A stretch of DNA of 64,000 bases from Pseudoips prasinana (Eukaryota > Arthropoda > Insecta > Lepidoptera > Nolidae): NCBI GenBank assembly GCA_951640165.1, contig OX621241.1, positions 17,799,001 to 17,863,000 on the forward strand. The letters run 5' to 3'. The notes beneath the pieces were generated by a model. It saw nothing but the letters and a program-made list of their open reading frames with translations. It searched no databases and was not told the DNA's origin. Position numbers and translations under genes: made by a program. This document shows, piece after piece, positions 43,426-53,739 of the stretch (position 1 is its first letter; each line of letters begins with the position of its first letter).

Positions 43426-45009
43426 CTAACTACCCCCAAATATTCGTAGTAAAGGAGATGAAACTAAATTTGTTTGGTCATTCAACAATGCAAAACTATT
43501 ACTGCTATGTTTTAATATTTCTAATTGTTCCAACACACATAACCGGAAACTTTTATCACAATTATGTAAAATATTATACGTATTATTGTCGCCCAAGGAA
43601 TGGCCAGTTTCAATTAAATGTTTGGCGTAATGAGATTTATCAGGATGGCCATTCCTATAAGCAGCTACATATTCTTTATACCGTATTTCAAAATTTCGGC
43701 CTGTCTGACCTATATATACCGCGTCACAATCATCGCAGACCAACCTATACACGCCGGATTTCTTGCAATTTTCCAAATGATCTTTTCCATTACAAAGACG
43801 TCGTATAGTTTGGTCTGTCCGAAATGCAACGTGAATATTATTTTTACGGAGTAAATTGGCAATTCTATCTGAAATTGGGCCCATATAGGTCAGACTACCA
43901 ACATATTTGTTAATACGGTCAGGGGGGCATGCATACAGTAAAGAGCGAACCCTACATCTCTGATTATTTTTAATCAAATTATCAATAATAGATTTAGGAT
44001 AACCGTTTGATAACGCGATTTCATAAAGAATATTAAGTTCTTTTATGTAATTCTCATTAGACAAGGGGACCGACATTAACCTATGAACATAGCTGCGGAA
44101 GGCAGCTAGTTTATGTTGATTGGGGTGACAGGATGAAGCTGGAATAGCCATATCGGTATGTGTTGGTTTCCGATAAATTTGAAATTCTAATTTATTATGG
44201 ACATTAGTGATGGTGAGGTCAAGAAAATTAAGGGATTTTTGTGATTCTAATTCCAATTTAAATTTTATTTTAGGGTGGAGATTATTTAATTTAGTAACAA
44301 ATGAATCAATTTGACGTTTAGTACCAGACCAACAGATTATTATGTCATCAACGTATCTATAATAAAATAAAATGTTGGGTTCGCCCACTATATATCTACG
44401 TTCAAAATTATCCATAAATATCTCTGCCATTAGCGGACTTAACGGTGAACCCATGGCCAACCCTTCCTTTTGGCGGTAATATTGATTGTTAAAACGAAAA
44501 TAATTTTGTTGCATGCATATTTTTGTGAGTTTAAGTAGATCATACATCTCTCCAGGATGTAACCGTTGTCTCTCAAAGTGTTCACCCAGAATATGTAAAC
44601 ATTCCTCATGAGGGATATTGGTAAATAAACTATCAACATCTAGGGACAGTAACTTAGCGGAAGATGGAATTTGAGTATCTTTAATTTTTGAAATTAAGTC
44701 TAAACTATTTTTTAAACTGAATTGAGGTTGAAAAGATGATTTTTTACTTAAAAGGACGTTAAGTTGTTTGGCTAAATTATACGAGGGGGCACCAATATGA
44801 GAGACAACAGGGCGAATAGGAACGTTTGCTTTATGTGTTTTTGGCAACCCATACAAAACAGGTGATCGTGGGTTCATGGGGATAATATTTTTTAATTGAT
44901 CTGGAGGGATGTAAGACGTACCCTTAATAGCATCTTTTAACTCAATCGTAAACTTTTTGGTGGGATCGGAATCAAGAATTTTATATTGTCCTTCTTTGCA
45001 TGTGCACAT
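43426..45009 (-). CDS. Penelope-like reverse transcriptase with GIY-YIG endonuclease
   Basis: 527 residues, shorter than the 700-900 usual for the family, and lacking the N-terminus. Visible motifs: YGLPKTHK (53-60), IRPVVSHIGAPSYNLAK (65-81), motif A SLDVDSLFTNIP (Asp124), motif B GLAMGSPLSPLMAEIFM (183-199), motif C YRYVDDI (Asp221, Asp222), NFLDLTI (261-267), then the GIY-YIG nuclease: GVY (419-421) and YIG (432-434) in VYIGQTGRNFEIR, with HLIETGH near 464-470. The polymerase copies RNA at a nick, and the nuclease is thought to make the nick. There is no internal stop or frameshift. Confidence 0.93.
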   Translation of the reverse strand: MCTCKEGQYKILDSDPTKKFTIELKDAIKGTSYIPPDQLKNIIPMNPRSPVLYGLPKTHKANVPIRPVVSHIGAPSYNLAKQLNVLLSKKSSFQPQFSLKNSLDLISKIKDTQIPSSAKLLSLDVDSLFTNIPHEECLHILGEHFERQRLHPGEMYDLLKLTKICMQQNYFRFNNQYYRQKEGLAMGSPLSPLMAEIFMDNFERRYIVGEPNILFYYRYVDDIIICWSGTKRQIDSFVTKLNNLHPKIKFKLELESQKSLNFLDLTITNVHNKLEFQIYRKPTHTDMAIPASSCHPNQHKLAAFRSYVHRLMSVPLSNENYIKELNILYEIALSNGYPKSIIDNLIKNNQRCRVRSLLYACPPDRINKYVGSLTYMGPISDRIANLLRKNNIHVAFRTDQTIRRLCNGKDHLENCKKSGVYRLVCDDCDAVYIGQTGRNFEIRYKEYVAAYRNGHPDKSHYAKHLIETGHSLGDNNTYNILHNCDKSFRLCVLEQLEILKHSSNSFALLNDQTNLVSSPLLRIFGGS

Positions 45010-45104
45010 TTTTGCGGGCGGGAGGGCGGTGCAAATTGCATCCCAGAATGATTAAACTGACAATTAGCGGAATTAACACTAAATATTGATTTTGTATTTT
45101 GATT
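44979..45104. repeat. Right inverted arm of the Penelope-like element
   Basis: Mirror of 43145-43270. The ORF's first ATG (45009) lies inside this arm, and the protein passes from arm-encoded residues into the conserved sequence at the arm's inner edge, so the annotated start is an accident of the truncation. Confidence 0.95.
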
Positions 45105-45219
45105 GTTATGGATTTCCGCAAAGTAACGCCTGATTCCATTACTTATCTACAGATCTATTAGTTATTCTGTATACCTCAGTTTTGGATTATGTAGTACATT
45201 TTATCTGCATGTGTATAGT

Positions 45220-45402
45220 TTGTAGCTCAACGGCTTTAGCATTTGTTCTGAGTTAACATAGGATCCAAATTAGATTCCCGCTATAAGAATCAATTTATAA
45301 TTTACTTATTGTAAAATTTGCGATTATTCACCCTGCTTTGTGAAAAATGGTAAATACTTTAATAGAATCCTTGAATAATGTCACAGGATATGATTATATT
45401 GC
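45220..45402. other. Possible decayed tRNA-like head, otherwise nothing
   Basis: GTTTGTAGCTCAACGGCTTT and TTAGATTCCCGCTATAAG are vaguely tRNA-like in order and spacing. No family match was found in the window. Confidence 0.25.
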
Positions 45403-45608
45403 TGCGTGGTGAGAGCATAGAATATCATCACCCCATCTCATCCCGTGAGTGGCCCAGAAATCATCCGAGGGAATACCTAACAGACAATGGGCAGCAAACT
45501 GCGATAGCCAACCCGTCTGCCAAGCGTGACGATTATGGCATATCCCTCCATTCTTTGGGAAGGCTTTTATCCACCAGTGGACGTACTTTGGGTGACATGA
45601 TGATATTA
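45403..45608 (+). mobile_element. SINE R, copy 8
   Basis: CTGCGTGGTGAGAGCATAG, ATCACCCCATCTCATCCCG, CTGCCAAGCGTGACGATTAT, and tail GGACGTACTTTGGGTGACAT followed by GATGATATT. A segment in the middle (the AGCG...CTATGACCATC block) is deleted. Confidence 0.83.
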
Positions 45609-46147
45609 TTATTATTATATTTTTATAAATTTGTTTGTACTATATACTGACAAATAATAAAAAATCAGTTCTCATCACTATTACCTTATATATGGATACA
45701 TCCCTTTTCCTAACAGATTTTTTTTACCCGGAGGCAGCTGTGAGTTAGTACCTACATAATAAATGAAACCCACAGAAAGTTCAAACCTTTTTAATTTCGT
45801 AAGTTCACATAAATCAGTGTCTTTACCTAATTTATTAGATTTTCCTAAGATATGAAAATAACTGGAACCTCATAAATTATCATTTTATTACGTTAGTTAG
45901 AATCTATTGCTGAAACAAATTAATAATTTGAGATTTATGCGAATGATATCAAATTAGTTCTACCTACAGTTATTAAAAAAGCATGTCCTTACAACGTTTT
46001 ATTTTCTTTTTAGTATATTTACTCAACAGCTTTACCTAAAATGGTCTTCTGTTATATAATGATACACGAGCCATAGGAACGTTTGATTTATAAGTCCCTA
46101 TTCATACAAGTACTAAAATTGTAAAAAGAAATCATTTTCAAAATGCA
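45609..46147. other. AT-rich stretch
   Basis: Nothing recognised. Confidence 0.4.
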
Positions 46148-46318
46148 TAATGTGTGATGAGCACGAATATTTGTTTCTGAGTCATGGATGTTTTCTATGT
46201 ATATAAGTATTTATCTATCTATATAAGTATGTATATCGTCGCCTGGTACTCATAGTACAAGCTTTGCTCAGTTTGGGGCTAGGATGATCTGTGTGACATT
46301 GTCCCCAGATATTATTAT
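46148..46318 (+). mobile_element. SINE E, copy 2 (5'-truncated)
   Basis: Begins in the body at GTGTGATGAGCACGAATATT, then GAGTCATGGATGTTTTCTAT, TATCGTCGCCTGGTACTCAT, GGGCTAGGATGATCTGTGTG and a TATTATTATT tail. The tRNA-like head is missing. Confidence 0.85.
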
Positions 46319-46394
46319 TTATCACATGTTTATTAGCATTATTATTTACAATATATTATATAAGGGTATTTTAATACGAATACAACTTATAAAA

Positions 46395-46590
46395 TACATG
46401 GGCTACATGGAGAGAAATTTCCGCACAATCCTGGCATTCGCCAGCAGAACCGCCTTCTGCATGTAACTCTCCAGCCAGATATCAAGCCCTAAATTTGCAA
46501 GGTTGATTTTCAGGGATTTAGGAATAACTCCATTTGTGGATATAACAATAGGTATGATCGCAGGTCTTTCGGTTCTCCATCTCCAATTAT
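46395..46590 (-). pseudogene. LINE polymerase C-terminus (R2/R4-like group)
   Basis: The minus-strand frame reads WRTERPAIIPIVISTNGVIP, then SLKINLANLGLDIW, then QKAVLLANARIVRKFLSM and a stop. The IPIVI...G.IPKSL and Q.AVLL..ARIVRKFL blocks are the normal closing residues of a class of LINE polymerases. It is a different copy and strand from the piece at 20.0 kb. No RT domain is adjacent. Confidence 0.77.
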
Positions 46591-46989
46591 TATTATAATT
46601 TTTGTGTAAATTCCTTTATATCTGTAGTTACTTCCGTATGCCTATTAAATAAGAATGTACAGGTTGTAAGAGACGGTGTTCCAAAAACTTATGCCTCTGG
46701 ACATCGCAGCATTGTATTAAAGGGATTTCGAAATTCAATGAGTTCCCAGGTTTATTAACAACCTTTTTCAACTTAAAATTGTGTATTTATTTCTGAAACG
46801 TTATTTTCTGTACAGATTTAATTTATAAAACATACGGTACTTCTATCCCAATAAGAAGATGATGATAAAATAACATTAAGCCTTAGTTTTTGTCCTTATG
46901 TATTAGTACCCAAAAATGAGTCATGGGCACTCGACAATTAAGTATTCAAATAAAAATATAATTATAAAATTGATATATAAAAACAATAG

Positions 46990-47120
46990 TCTATAAATAA
47001 ATATGACAAAAATAGAGTTCCTTCTGCGGCGGGGTGTGACGCCCTAGGCCGCCGGTGATCAGGGCGACAGAGAAAGGAACTTTCTCACAATGCGTGCTGT
47101 TCCGTTTATTATTATTATTA
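46990..47120 (+). repeat. Repeat O, single copy with ATT tail
   Basis: GAGTTCCTTCTGCGGCGGGG, CCCTAGGCCGCCGGTGATCA, AACTTTCTCACAATGCGTGC and TTCCGTTTATTATTATTATT. This is a GC-rich block with an ATT-repeat end, as in retroposed LINE ends. It resembles a common lepidopteran repeat. Confidence 0.5.
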
Positions 47121-47499
47121 TAAAACATGCGGTGGGCCCGTTAGGAAACGGTTACCGTAACTATGAACTTTTGCAGTACGATAGCATCCTCACGCACTAA
47201 CGTGATGATGATCAATCCCTATCTTGATTAGCACTCACAATGAACATAATTATTAACAGAAAACAGCTATGCCCTGACCACCAAATATCACGTAACAAAA
47301 CTACAAAATATGTACATCTAAAACCGATTTTTTAAAATCGGTTGTAGATTTTAGTAAAATAACCAAATTACAGCTGATCTGTTTGGAAGCCACGACGCCA
47401 CAGACAGACGGAAATACACACAGATATGGCCTTCGAAAGTAAAACACGCTATGCCACAGATGCAAAATAATAACTTAATACAAGCTAAATATCATTACT

Positions 47500-47670
47500 A
47501 TTATAAAATTATTTTATAAATGTTTTATCAATCCGTGTACCTAAATATCTATATGTAACTAGAAATAGTTATGTATACATAACTATATTACTACAAACAT
47601 GTTCTGACTATTTACAAGCGCTATTTTAAAGTATACGTAAATAAAAACCTTTTTAATTAATTTATTTTAT
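47500..47670. repeat. Repeat G, copy 3
   Basis: Order CCGTGTACCTAAATATCTAT, CAAACATGTTCTGACTATTT, ACAAGCGCT, AAATAAAAACCTTTTT. It is inverted relative to 16816-16990. Confidence 0.68.
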
Positions 47671-48005
47671 TTTTATTTAATATATACTTTGGACTTATCC
47701 ATATTCTATACCTTGAATAAGAACATGATTACATTCAACCCAGCCATTAAATTTTACATACAAAAGCTAGAAGTACTATTTGGGAATACAATACACTACT
47801 TTCATGTTTATATTTTCAGAATCTACATGAAGTTACCTTTAACCTGTCTTCGTGTAAGTGCCACTGGGAAATAACAGCCATTTTTAGGGAAATTGTTTCC
47901 TTTTTCCGGCACTATACAACGACAAATACACGAATAAGTACGTAAATACGAGTACCTACTAAAAGAGAAGTCAAAGAATTGTATAATGTACAAACACATC
48001 ATTTT

Positions 48006-48385
48006 CTAGCTATGCCCCGCGGTTTCACCCGCGTTTAAGTAGATTTGGCGTAAAAGAGTAACAAACATAGGTACATCTATAGTCACAATCTTTTGCATTT
48101 ATAACATTAGTAGGATGTGTACCTCTAGTGGTTTTGGCAGTGTACGCTGGAATAACTTGCAGATGGTATATTTTTCCTACTTACTTGACACTTATCGTCA
48201 TATTTTGGACAATTCACACAATATCTTTGTATATTGTAGCCTATGTGTTATTCTGATGTATAGGCTATATTATTGTAAAGTTTCATTTCAATCCATCCGT
48301 TCGTTTTTACGTGAAACAGTAACAAGCATCCATCCATGCCTCCAAACTTACAAACTTTCGCGTTTATAATATTAGTAGGATATTA
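48006..48385 (+). repeat. Repeat K-type element with TTAGTAGGAT end
   Basis: Starts AGCTATGCCCCGCGGTTTCA and ends TTTATAATATTAGTAGGAT. An internal ATAACATTAGTAGGATG at about 48099-48115 is a second copy of that end, so two related elements are nested or joined. The inner block GTAGCCTATGTGTTATTCTG matches common invertebrate repeats. Non-coding. Confidence 0.65.
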
Positions 48386-48869
48386 TCATATTCAGTAACT
48401 GCCGTTTTGCAGTAGTAGGGTGTGCAGGTAAAATAATTAAGGATCCGATTTCAAATTTTATAAGGGTATTCTGGGCAAGAAATAAATGAGCAAGGCTCAG
48501 GAAGGTGACAATGTTATACTTGATGCTTCGGCAAGCGCGTAAGTTGCAGTTGTAACTAATGTGTAGCGATCGCAGAATAAAAAACACCTTTTTATCGACA
48601 TAAAATTAGCGCACTGTAATCGACTCAAAGCATTTGTAACAGGGTTTAAAATGAATTGTAGTACGATGATGCACAAAACATTACTTAAAAACCAACCCAC
48701 TCATGCAATTTTACATTCAACATGCTACCGAAGGGTTCCATACAATTGTAATTCAGATCGGATCGAAAGAAATTACAGTTTAACGGTCGCTTGGATCATT
48801 TTAGCGATACGGTCGCTAATTGCATTAAAATAAGTAAATTTCTTTGTTCTTCTTTTTCTTCATACAACA
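48386..48869. other. No gene
   Basis: Short frames at 48372-48833 overlap on both strands without motifs. Nothing recognised. Confidence 0.4.
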
Positions 48870-48962
48870 CCAAGACAGTAACTGCCCAGCGTCGAGGTTC
48901 GAACCCGAAAGGCACCCTCTTTAGGGCTTTGTTCATAAATGACAGCCCTCTGAGCTAAAACG
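48870..48962 (-). repeat. tRNA-like SINE head, single copy
   Basis: Minus strand: TTTTAGCTCAGAGGGCTGTC (A box), CAAAGCCCTAAAGAGGGTGC, then GGGTTCGAACCTCG with a perfect B box GGTTCGAACC. Likely a SINE head or a decayed tRNA pseudogene; there is no proper acceptor stem. Confidence 0.55.
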
Positions 48963-49311
48963 TCAAAAAAGCACCCTATCCTATGCAAACATCAGAACAA
49001 CGCTTTATGCGAATAATGAACTCCCTATCCACTTACCAAAATATCTAAATAATAGGCAACATGAACTACCCTACTTATAGAACATATTTGTAAAAAAACT
49101 CGTTATGCCTTTTCTCCGCGTAATGGGCGCTCGAGTAACCCAAGATCGGGTCTTACAGATACCGTTAAAGGACTTAATAATAAGCGCTAAACTAAATACA
49201 AAATAGGTAGGCACTGCTTCCAACTGGTGCCGATAACCAATTTTTGGAAAGTCTTTTATATTATATACTATTATTTATATGTGTGTTATTGTGTATATTG
49301 TATTTCCGACT

Positions 49312-49690
49312 GCCTCGTTGGTCTAGCGGTAGCGTGTTCACTCGCAGATAATGAGGTCCTAGATTCCAATCCAGGGTCGGGCCAAAAGTGATATTGGTAC
49401 TTTTCAATAAAAAGAAAAAATTCTCAGCATCAGCACGAAGTCTAGGAGTTGGCGGTATTATACCCCCGTGCCTCGGAGAGCACGTAAAGCCGTCGGTCCT
49501 GTGCCTGACCTCTCTCCGGTCGTGTCGCTAGGCGTCCCATGATGAGAATGATGGAATAGAAAGTGCTCCTGTGTTTGCGCACACACTTGAGCACTATAAT
49601 ATGTCCCGCGCAGATGGCTAATCTCTGTTGCGACTGGCCGCCGTGGCCGAAATTCGGCTAGGAGGACATTATTTATTATTTATTATATTC
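49312..49690 (+). mobile_element. SINE I (tRNA-headed, about 380 bp)
   Basis: The head has an ideal A box TGGTCTAGCGG and a B-box region AGATTCCAATCC with one or two changes. The body contains CGTGCCTCGGAGAGCACGTA, AAAGCCGTCGGTCCTGTGCC and TGACCTCTCTCCGGTCGTG, and ends with CCGCCGTGGCCGAAATTCGG and a TTATTTATT tail. This is one of the longest SINEs here. A 5' fragment is at 55515. Confidence 0.83.
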
Positions 49691-49699
49691 CGTATGTGG

Positions 49700-50075
49700 C
49701 TTTTTCGCAACTCTCTGACGGTAGACGGAAGTAACTGATGGCATTTCGCCGTCAGTAACTGAAATGTGTTGAGGTTCGAGACCCAATTAAGGTGCACTCT
49801 GGCGCAATTTCCTTAGTTTCTAGATTTATTTTCTAAATGGCTTGACCTTTCGCCTGCCCTTTTATTACTTAAGCATTGAAAGCCTCTTTGGCTAACAGTA
49901 AGACTCATGCTATTCTACCCCTCCCTCTTATCCCTCAGTGCAATACATGAGTGAGCACTGATGGATCCAAGATCTACAGTGAAAAGATACTTACCACACT
50001 GACCGGTAAGGCTCAGGAATTGCTTCGACTGTCTTGGATCCCGCAACGAATTTAATCAGAAAAGAGAGAGAGTTG
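49700..50075. repeat. Repeat debris with a tRNA-like segment
   Basis: GTCAGTAACTG..., then GGTTCGAGACC near 49772, could be a decayed SINE head. GCAACGAATTTAATCAGAAA at about 50044-50063 recurs at 29136-29157. Confidence 0.45.
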
Positions 50076-51005
50076 GAAAAAATACCACTTCCCTATGGAG
50101 CAATGCGCGAAACAGAAAAATATAACGAGGCTAGAGCCTCATAAAACAAGAACTTTTGCCAGCTGCAAAAGCACAAACGTTAAAGTTTAAGGATCCTATC
50201 AAGTGAGCTGTTATTGTTTATATGTATAGCAGGTATAGCAAAAGCGCTTAAACGCACGGAAGTTGTTCCTTGTTGCTAGAAGATATGAATAATAAACTAA
50301 CTACTCCAGATATTGATTGTAAGCTATTTAACATAATATCGCGCTCCTTACATTTCTCTTAAGTACTTTCCGATATTTACTCTTAGAAACAGACAGATGT
50401 CGTGATAAATACCTCCTTATTTTATGTTTATGTAAGAGATTAATACCTCGTAAGGAAGTCGCATTCCTAATGTAAAATATACTTAATCCATTGCTTTAAT
50501 GAGTTTTGACATTACGAATTAATCAACTCATCATTAAATTTGTCAAGACGAGACTTTTTGACTCTGATAAATATGACGAACAGACATACCATGATTGTTA
50601 TTGGGATTAAATATAATGACCACCATAAAATGCTTTGATACCCTCCGTTTTTTAACCAAAAATAGAAACTTAACACCAGAAAAATAAAGTCTAAAAATAC
50701 AATAGTACTTGCAATTTAAGTCACGACTGCACTTCAAAGTGTATTCGAACACCAAATGTAGTAAATGATCACCAAATCTTAGCGAGCAAATTAATGTGTT
50801 ATTTCTGCCTAAATAAACCTCTGTGATTGCCACAAAATGTAGGCTTATTACCAAAAAAGTATTATGATGCCATATTGAGTCATGTGTCCGGTTCGCAATA
50901 CCCTCCCTTTGTTATTAATTAGAAGAGGACTTACTTTTTAATGTTTGTTTGAATAATTAAAAAAAAGATGATTAAAAAATTTTTGTGACTTTTTTCTTTA
51001 ATTTT
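50076..51005. other. AT-rich stretch
   Basis: The 103-residue minus frame at 50543-50854 has no motif. A short block (on the minus strand TTTGGTGATCATTTACTAC) resembles the 119-bp tandem unit at 51503, so this area may be a diverged, inverted relative. Confidence 0.4.
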
Positions 51006-51016
51006 GTGACAGAAAC

Positions 51017-51264
51017 GAATCGCTGCAAAACCGACTTCACGTAGTCTTGTTTGCCCTACCCCTAGAGTATAATGTAAGCCCGCGTAGGCGCGGAGGGGTG
51101 AGGCGGCCCGCGAGCTGCAGGAGTAGATGGTTTGAAGGCTCGCCGCCGCAGCTGAGGCTGGCCGGCGAAGCCGGCCAGCAAGCCGAAGCTGCGGTGGTGA
51201 GCGGTAAAACCATCTGCGACGATAAGCTCGCGTGGGGCCGCCCAAACCCCGCAGCGCCGGAGCC
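51017..51264. mobile_element. GC-rich palindromic insertion, 248 bp, with direct-repeat flanks
   Basis: GTGACAGAAAC flanks it exactly at 51006-51016 and 51265-51275. The interior folds on itself: GATGGTTT...CCGCCGCAGC...GGCTGGCCGGC on the left pairs with GCCGGCCAGC...GCTGCGGTGG...AAAACCATC on the right, and weaker pairing continues outward (GGCGGCCCGCGAGCT against AGCTCGCGTGGGGCCGCC). It is strongly GC-rich inside AT-rich DNA. The open frames of 73-104 residues on both strands follow from this composition and are not genes. Confidence 0.82.
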
Positions 51265-51502
51265 GTGACAGAAACAATGCTTGCTGCATAATAATTATCT
51301 TTATATTTAAGTTCTAATTTGATTTAGTTAGTGTGCATAATTAGTGTGCAAGTCAGTATTTTTTGATATAACTTTGAAATATTTTGTTAGAAAAAAGGGA
51401 ATATACAGATATCGATTTAAATACATGCCTTATTATTTACATAAATCGGATAACGAGATATTATTTTTTGCATGTCATTTTAAATTGAAATGTGTTTAAT
51501 AA

Positions 51503-51768
51503 TTTGGTGTTCATTAACAATTTTTGGGTTAACCATGATTTTTTTGGAGTCAGTTTGCTTAAACAGAATAGCAAGATGTAAATACTTTGGTTATAATTTT
51601 ACATTAAAATGCTGGTTTAATTTTGGTGATCATTTATTACTTATGGGTTAACAATGATTAATTTGGAGTCATTTTGCTTAAATAGGATAGCAAAATGGTG
51701 AAACTTTGGTTATAATTTTACATTAAAATGCGGGTTTCATTTTGGTGATCAATTACTATTTTTGTCTG
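51503..51768. repeat. Tandem repeat, 119-bp period, about 2.2 units
   Basis: Units start at 51503, 51622 and 51741 (TTTGGTG each time), an exact 119-bp period. They share GGAGTCA.TTTGCTTAAA, CTTTGGTTATAATTTTACAT and TAAAATGC.GGTTT. The third unit breaks off after about 28 bp. The units are diverged, so older than the 234-bp array. Confidence 0.88.
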
Positions 51769-51869
51769 TTATATGTTACTATATTTGGTGGTAAGTTAAA
51801 CATAAGCCATTGTTATTTTTGACGAATCGCGATGCCTCTTAATATTTAGTAAAAACAAGAACTAAAAAC

Positions 51870-52345
51870 TTGCTAAACTATAAGTCAAGACGTTATAGAG
51901 AAAGCAAGCATTTGCAAATGGCGGTAAATGCCAGTTCTGCTTTGACAATTGTGTCAAATAGATACAAAATATACGTCAACATAAATAACTATATTCCTGG
52001 AATACGGGGAATAATTTCGAGAGCTGCATTTCCGGGTCGGCTTATCTCTCGTTCTGTTATTGCACTGGCTGGCAAGATATAACCGTTCTTGAATTATTTA
52101 AGTGGGCTTTCATGGAGACACGATTCTATGACACTAGGCCTCTATCTCAAAGAGAGGACTCAAAGAGAATATCCGTCAGGAATACGGACAACTCTCGCTG
52201 GAAGTTCTGGCACGAGTGGTGGAAGACGTCATAAATGTGGTCCGTCTGGTCATCGATTCTGGCGGCAACAGCATGGCCTATATCATTTATTCTATTTAAT
52301 ATTATTTTATAAAAACTTACTAATTATAAATTTAGATATCACATG
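51870..52345. other. Unassigned segment with a protein-like stretch
   Basis: Between about 52137 and 52298 one plus-strand frame reads SKRGLKENIRQEYGQLSLEV, then LARVVEDVINVVRLVIDSGG, ending NSMAYIIYSI and a stop. The hydrophobic spacing looks like a helix of a real protein, but I do not recognise it and see no splice sites that fit clearly. It may be a decayed coding exon or chance. Confidence 0.3.
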
Positions 52346-52439
52346 AACATACACCATAATAAAAACTTGAATTTTTCATTTATAAGAAAGAAATACAGTC
52401 CATGAAAATCGGGTGACAACAAAATCGGACGGGCGGCGC

Positions 52440-52650
52440 CAGCCTGTATATATGTATATACGGAACATTGTGATATTCCCGCCATTTAGCCCTCCGCCAT
52501 GTAGCGCCTAACTAAGCAAAGCTTGTACTAGAAAGATAGAAATATTTAATTACTTTTTTTGCATTAATATGCATACAATACACATAAAACACCCAGACCA
52601 AGACAAATAGACATATTCATGAACATCTTTCGGATCAGAAGGGTTCACTA
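52440..52650. repeat. Repeat fragments (MITE-end-like and SINE D/E pieces)
   Basis: GCCAGCCTGTATATATG near 52438 resembles the end of the 58.4-kb MITE. AACTAAGCAAAGCTTGTACT near 52510 is the SINE E tail reversed, and ACCCAGACCAAGACAAATAG near 52590 resembles the reversed SINE D body. All are short and decayed. Confidence 0.45.
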
Positions 52651-52674
52651 CTGAGTCACGGTGCCAAAAAATGT

Positions 52675-52885
52675 TGCCTTTTGGAAGGGTTAGCTAGCCA
52701 TTGTCACCGCGCTTAACATGTGAATCGGCGACCGCAGTGAGGTGGTTGCTATAATACACAGGTACCGCTGCTGCCTAACTACCTGCTGTATCTCTTAGTC
52801 GCCTTTTACGACACCCACGGGATGGTATGGGGTGGCATCTTATTGTTTCTAGGCTGGAAACGACACAGCTGAAAGATTAACAAGT
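52675..52885 (-). mobile_element. Repeat J, copy 2
   Basis: Shares GGCGACCGCAGTGAGGTGGT, TACCGCTGCTGCCTAACTAC, CGCCTTTTACGACACCCACG and TTATTGTTTCTAGGCTGG with 29161-29445, but lacks the CATCATCAT tail. Confidence 0.7.
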
Positions 52886-53739
52886 TAAGCGACAAAGCGC
52901 AGGATTTGGTTGCCTTTTACATTAAATGTTTTTCAAATATATTTGGTGAAGAAATGTGGTATTTAGTCCTGTCCTCACTGAACTAAAAAAGAATAAAAAG
53001 CAGTAACAATATCTATGCATACCTATCGATAGCTAAAGTTTAATCTGCTCTCACTAGAACTAATTCAATTTAAACTCTATCGAACCAAGCTGAATTACTT
53101 AGCCGCTTGAATTGAAACGTTTTAACAAAAATGTTACGAATATTTTCCACTTTTTCGAGACATGAGAAAAATGTTAAGCGTTTTAATATTATTTTCTGTG
53201 TTTTGGTTTGATTGTTTTGTTTAAACGTTTATATAATAGTGATTTATAATGGGGTCTTTTGTATAAACTTTCACACACATTTACAAGGAATGAAAATCAC
53301 TATAAATGATTGAAGAGGAGAGTATATTATACGCTAATGGACCAATCCATGCTGTAAGTACCCAAAAAGCAAAACAGTGTAATTTTGTGAAATTAAGTTT
53401 GTTTCTTTTTCACTACTAAGTCGGCATAACCGCCTGATTATTTGATGCCTATATACGCATTTCGGTGTAAGTATATTTGTATCCTGTTACAATAAGGGTA
53501 TCACTCCCGCGTAGCTCAACCTTGAGACTTCTATTTTGAAAGGCTCATGTTGAGGCGTTTTAAAAGCCCTGGCACGATGCTCAGTCCATATCCTCTGCGT
53601 AACTGCATGGGAGCAGATAATCCACACCTAGAGTGACTGTGAGGATAAAGTGTGTCAGTAACATAGTACTAGTAGACTGGCGTAGTAGTTAATGACTCTT
53701 ACTGCTAAACCAGAGGTCGTAGTTTCGATACCCACCCAA
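52886..53739. other. AT-rich stretch
   Basis: No coding signal recognised. The sequence just before 53740 (GTAGTTAATGACTCTTACTG, CCAGAGGTCGTAGTTTCGAT) is tRNA-like in its B-box area and may be a SINE head into which element P inserted. Confidence 0.4.

Larger units (their letters stand above)
43146..45148 (-). mobile_element. Penelope-like element with 126-bp inverted arms and 12-bp target duplication
   Basis: ACAGATCTATTA occurs at 43134-43145 and 45149-45160. Between them lies a minus-strand Penelope-like element of about 2.0 kb encoding reverse transcriptase and GIY-YIG nuclease. Its ends carry perfectly matching inverted arms (43145-43270 and 44979-45104). A further 44 bp (45105-45148) is present only on the right. 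Downstream of the ORF there is a TATA box and a hammerhead-like motif, features known from the repeats of this group. Mixed direct and inverted terminal repeats are typical of Penelope-like elements; this copy is also 5'-truncated. Confidence 0.92.

Noticed and set aside
50931..51289. Overlapping 73-104 residue frames on both strands
   Set aside because: They result from the GC-rich palindrome, where stop codons are rare on both strands.
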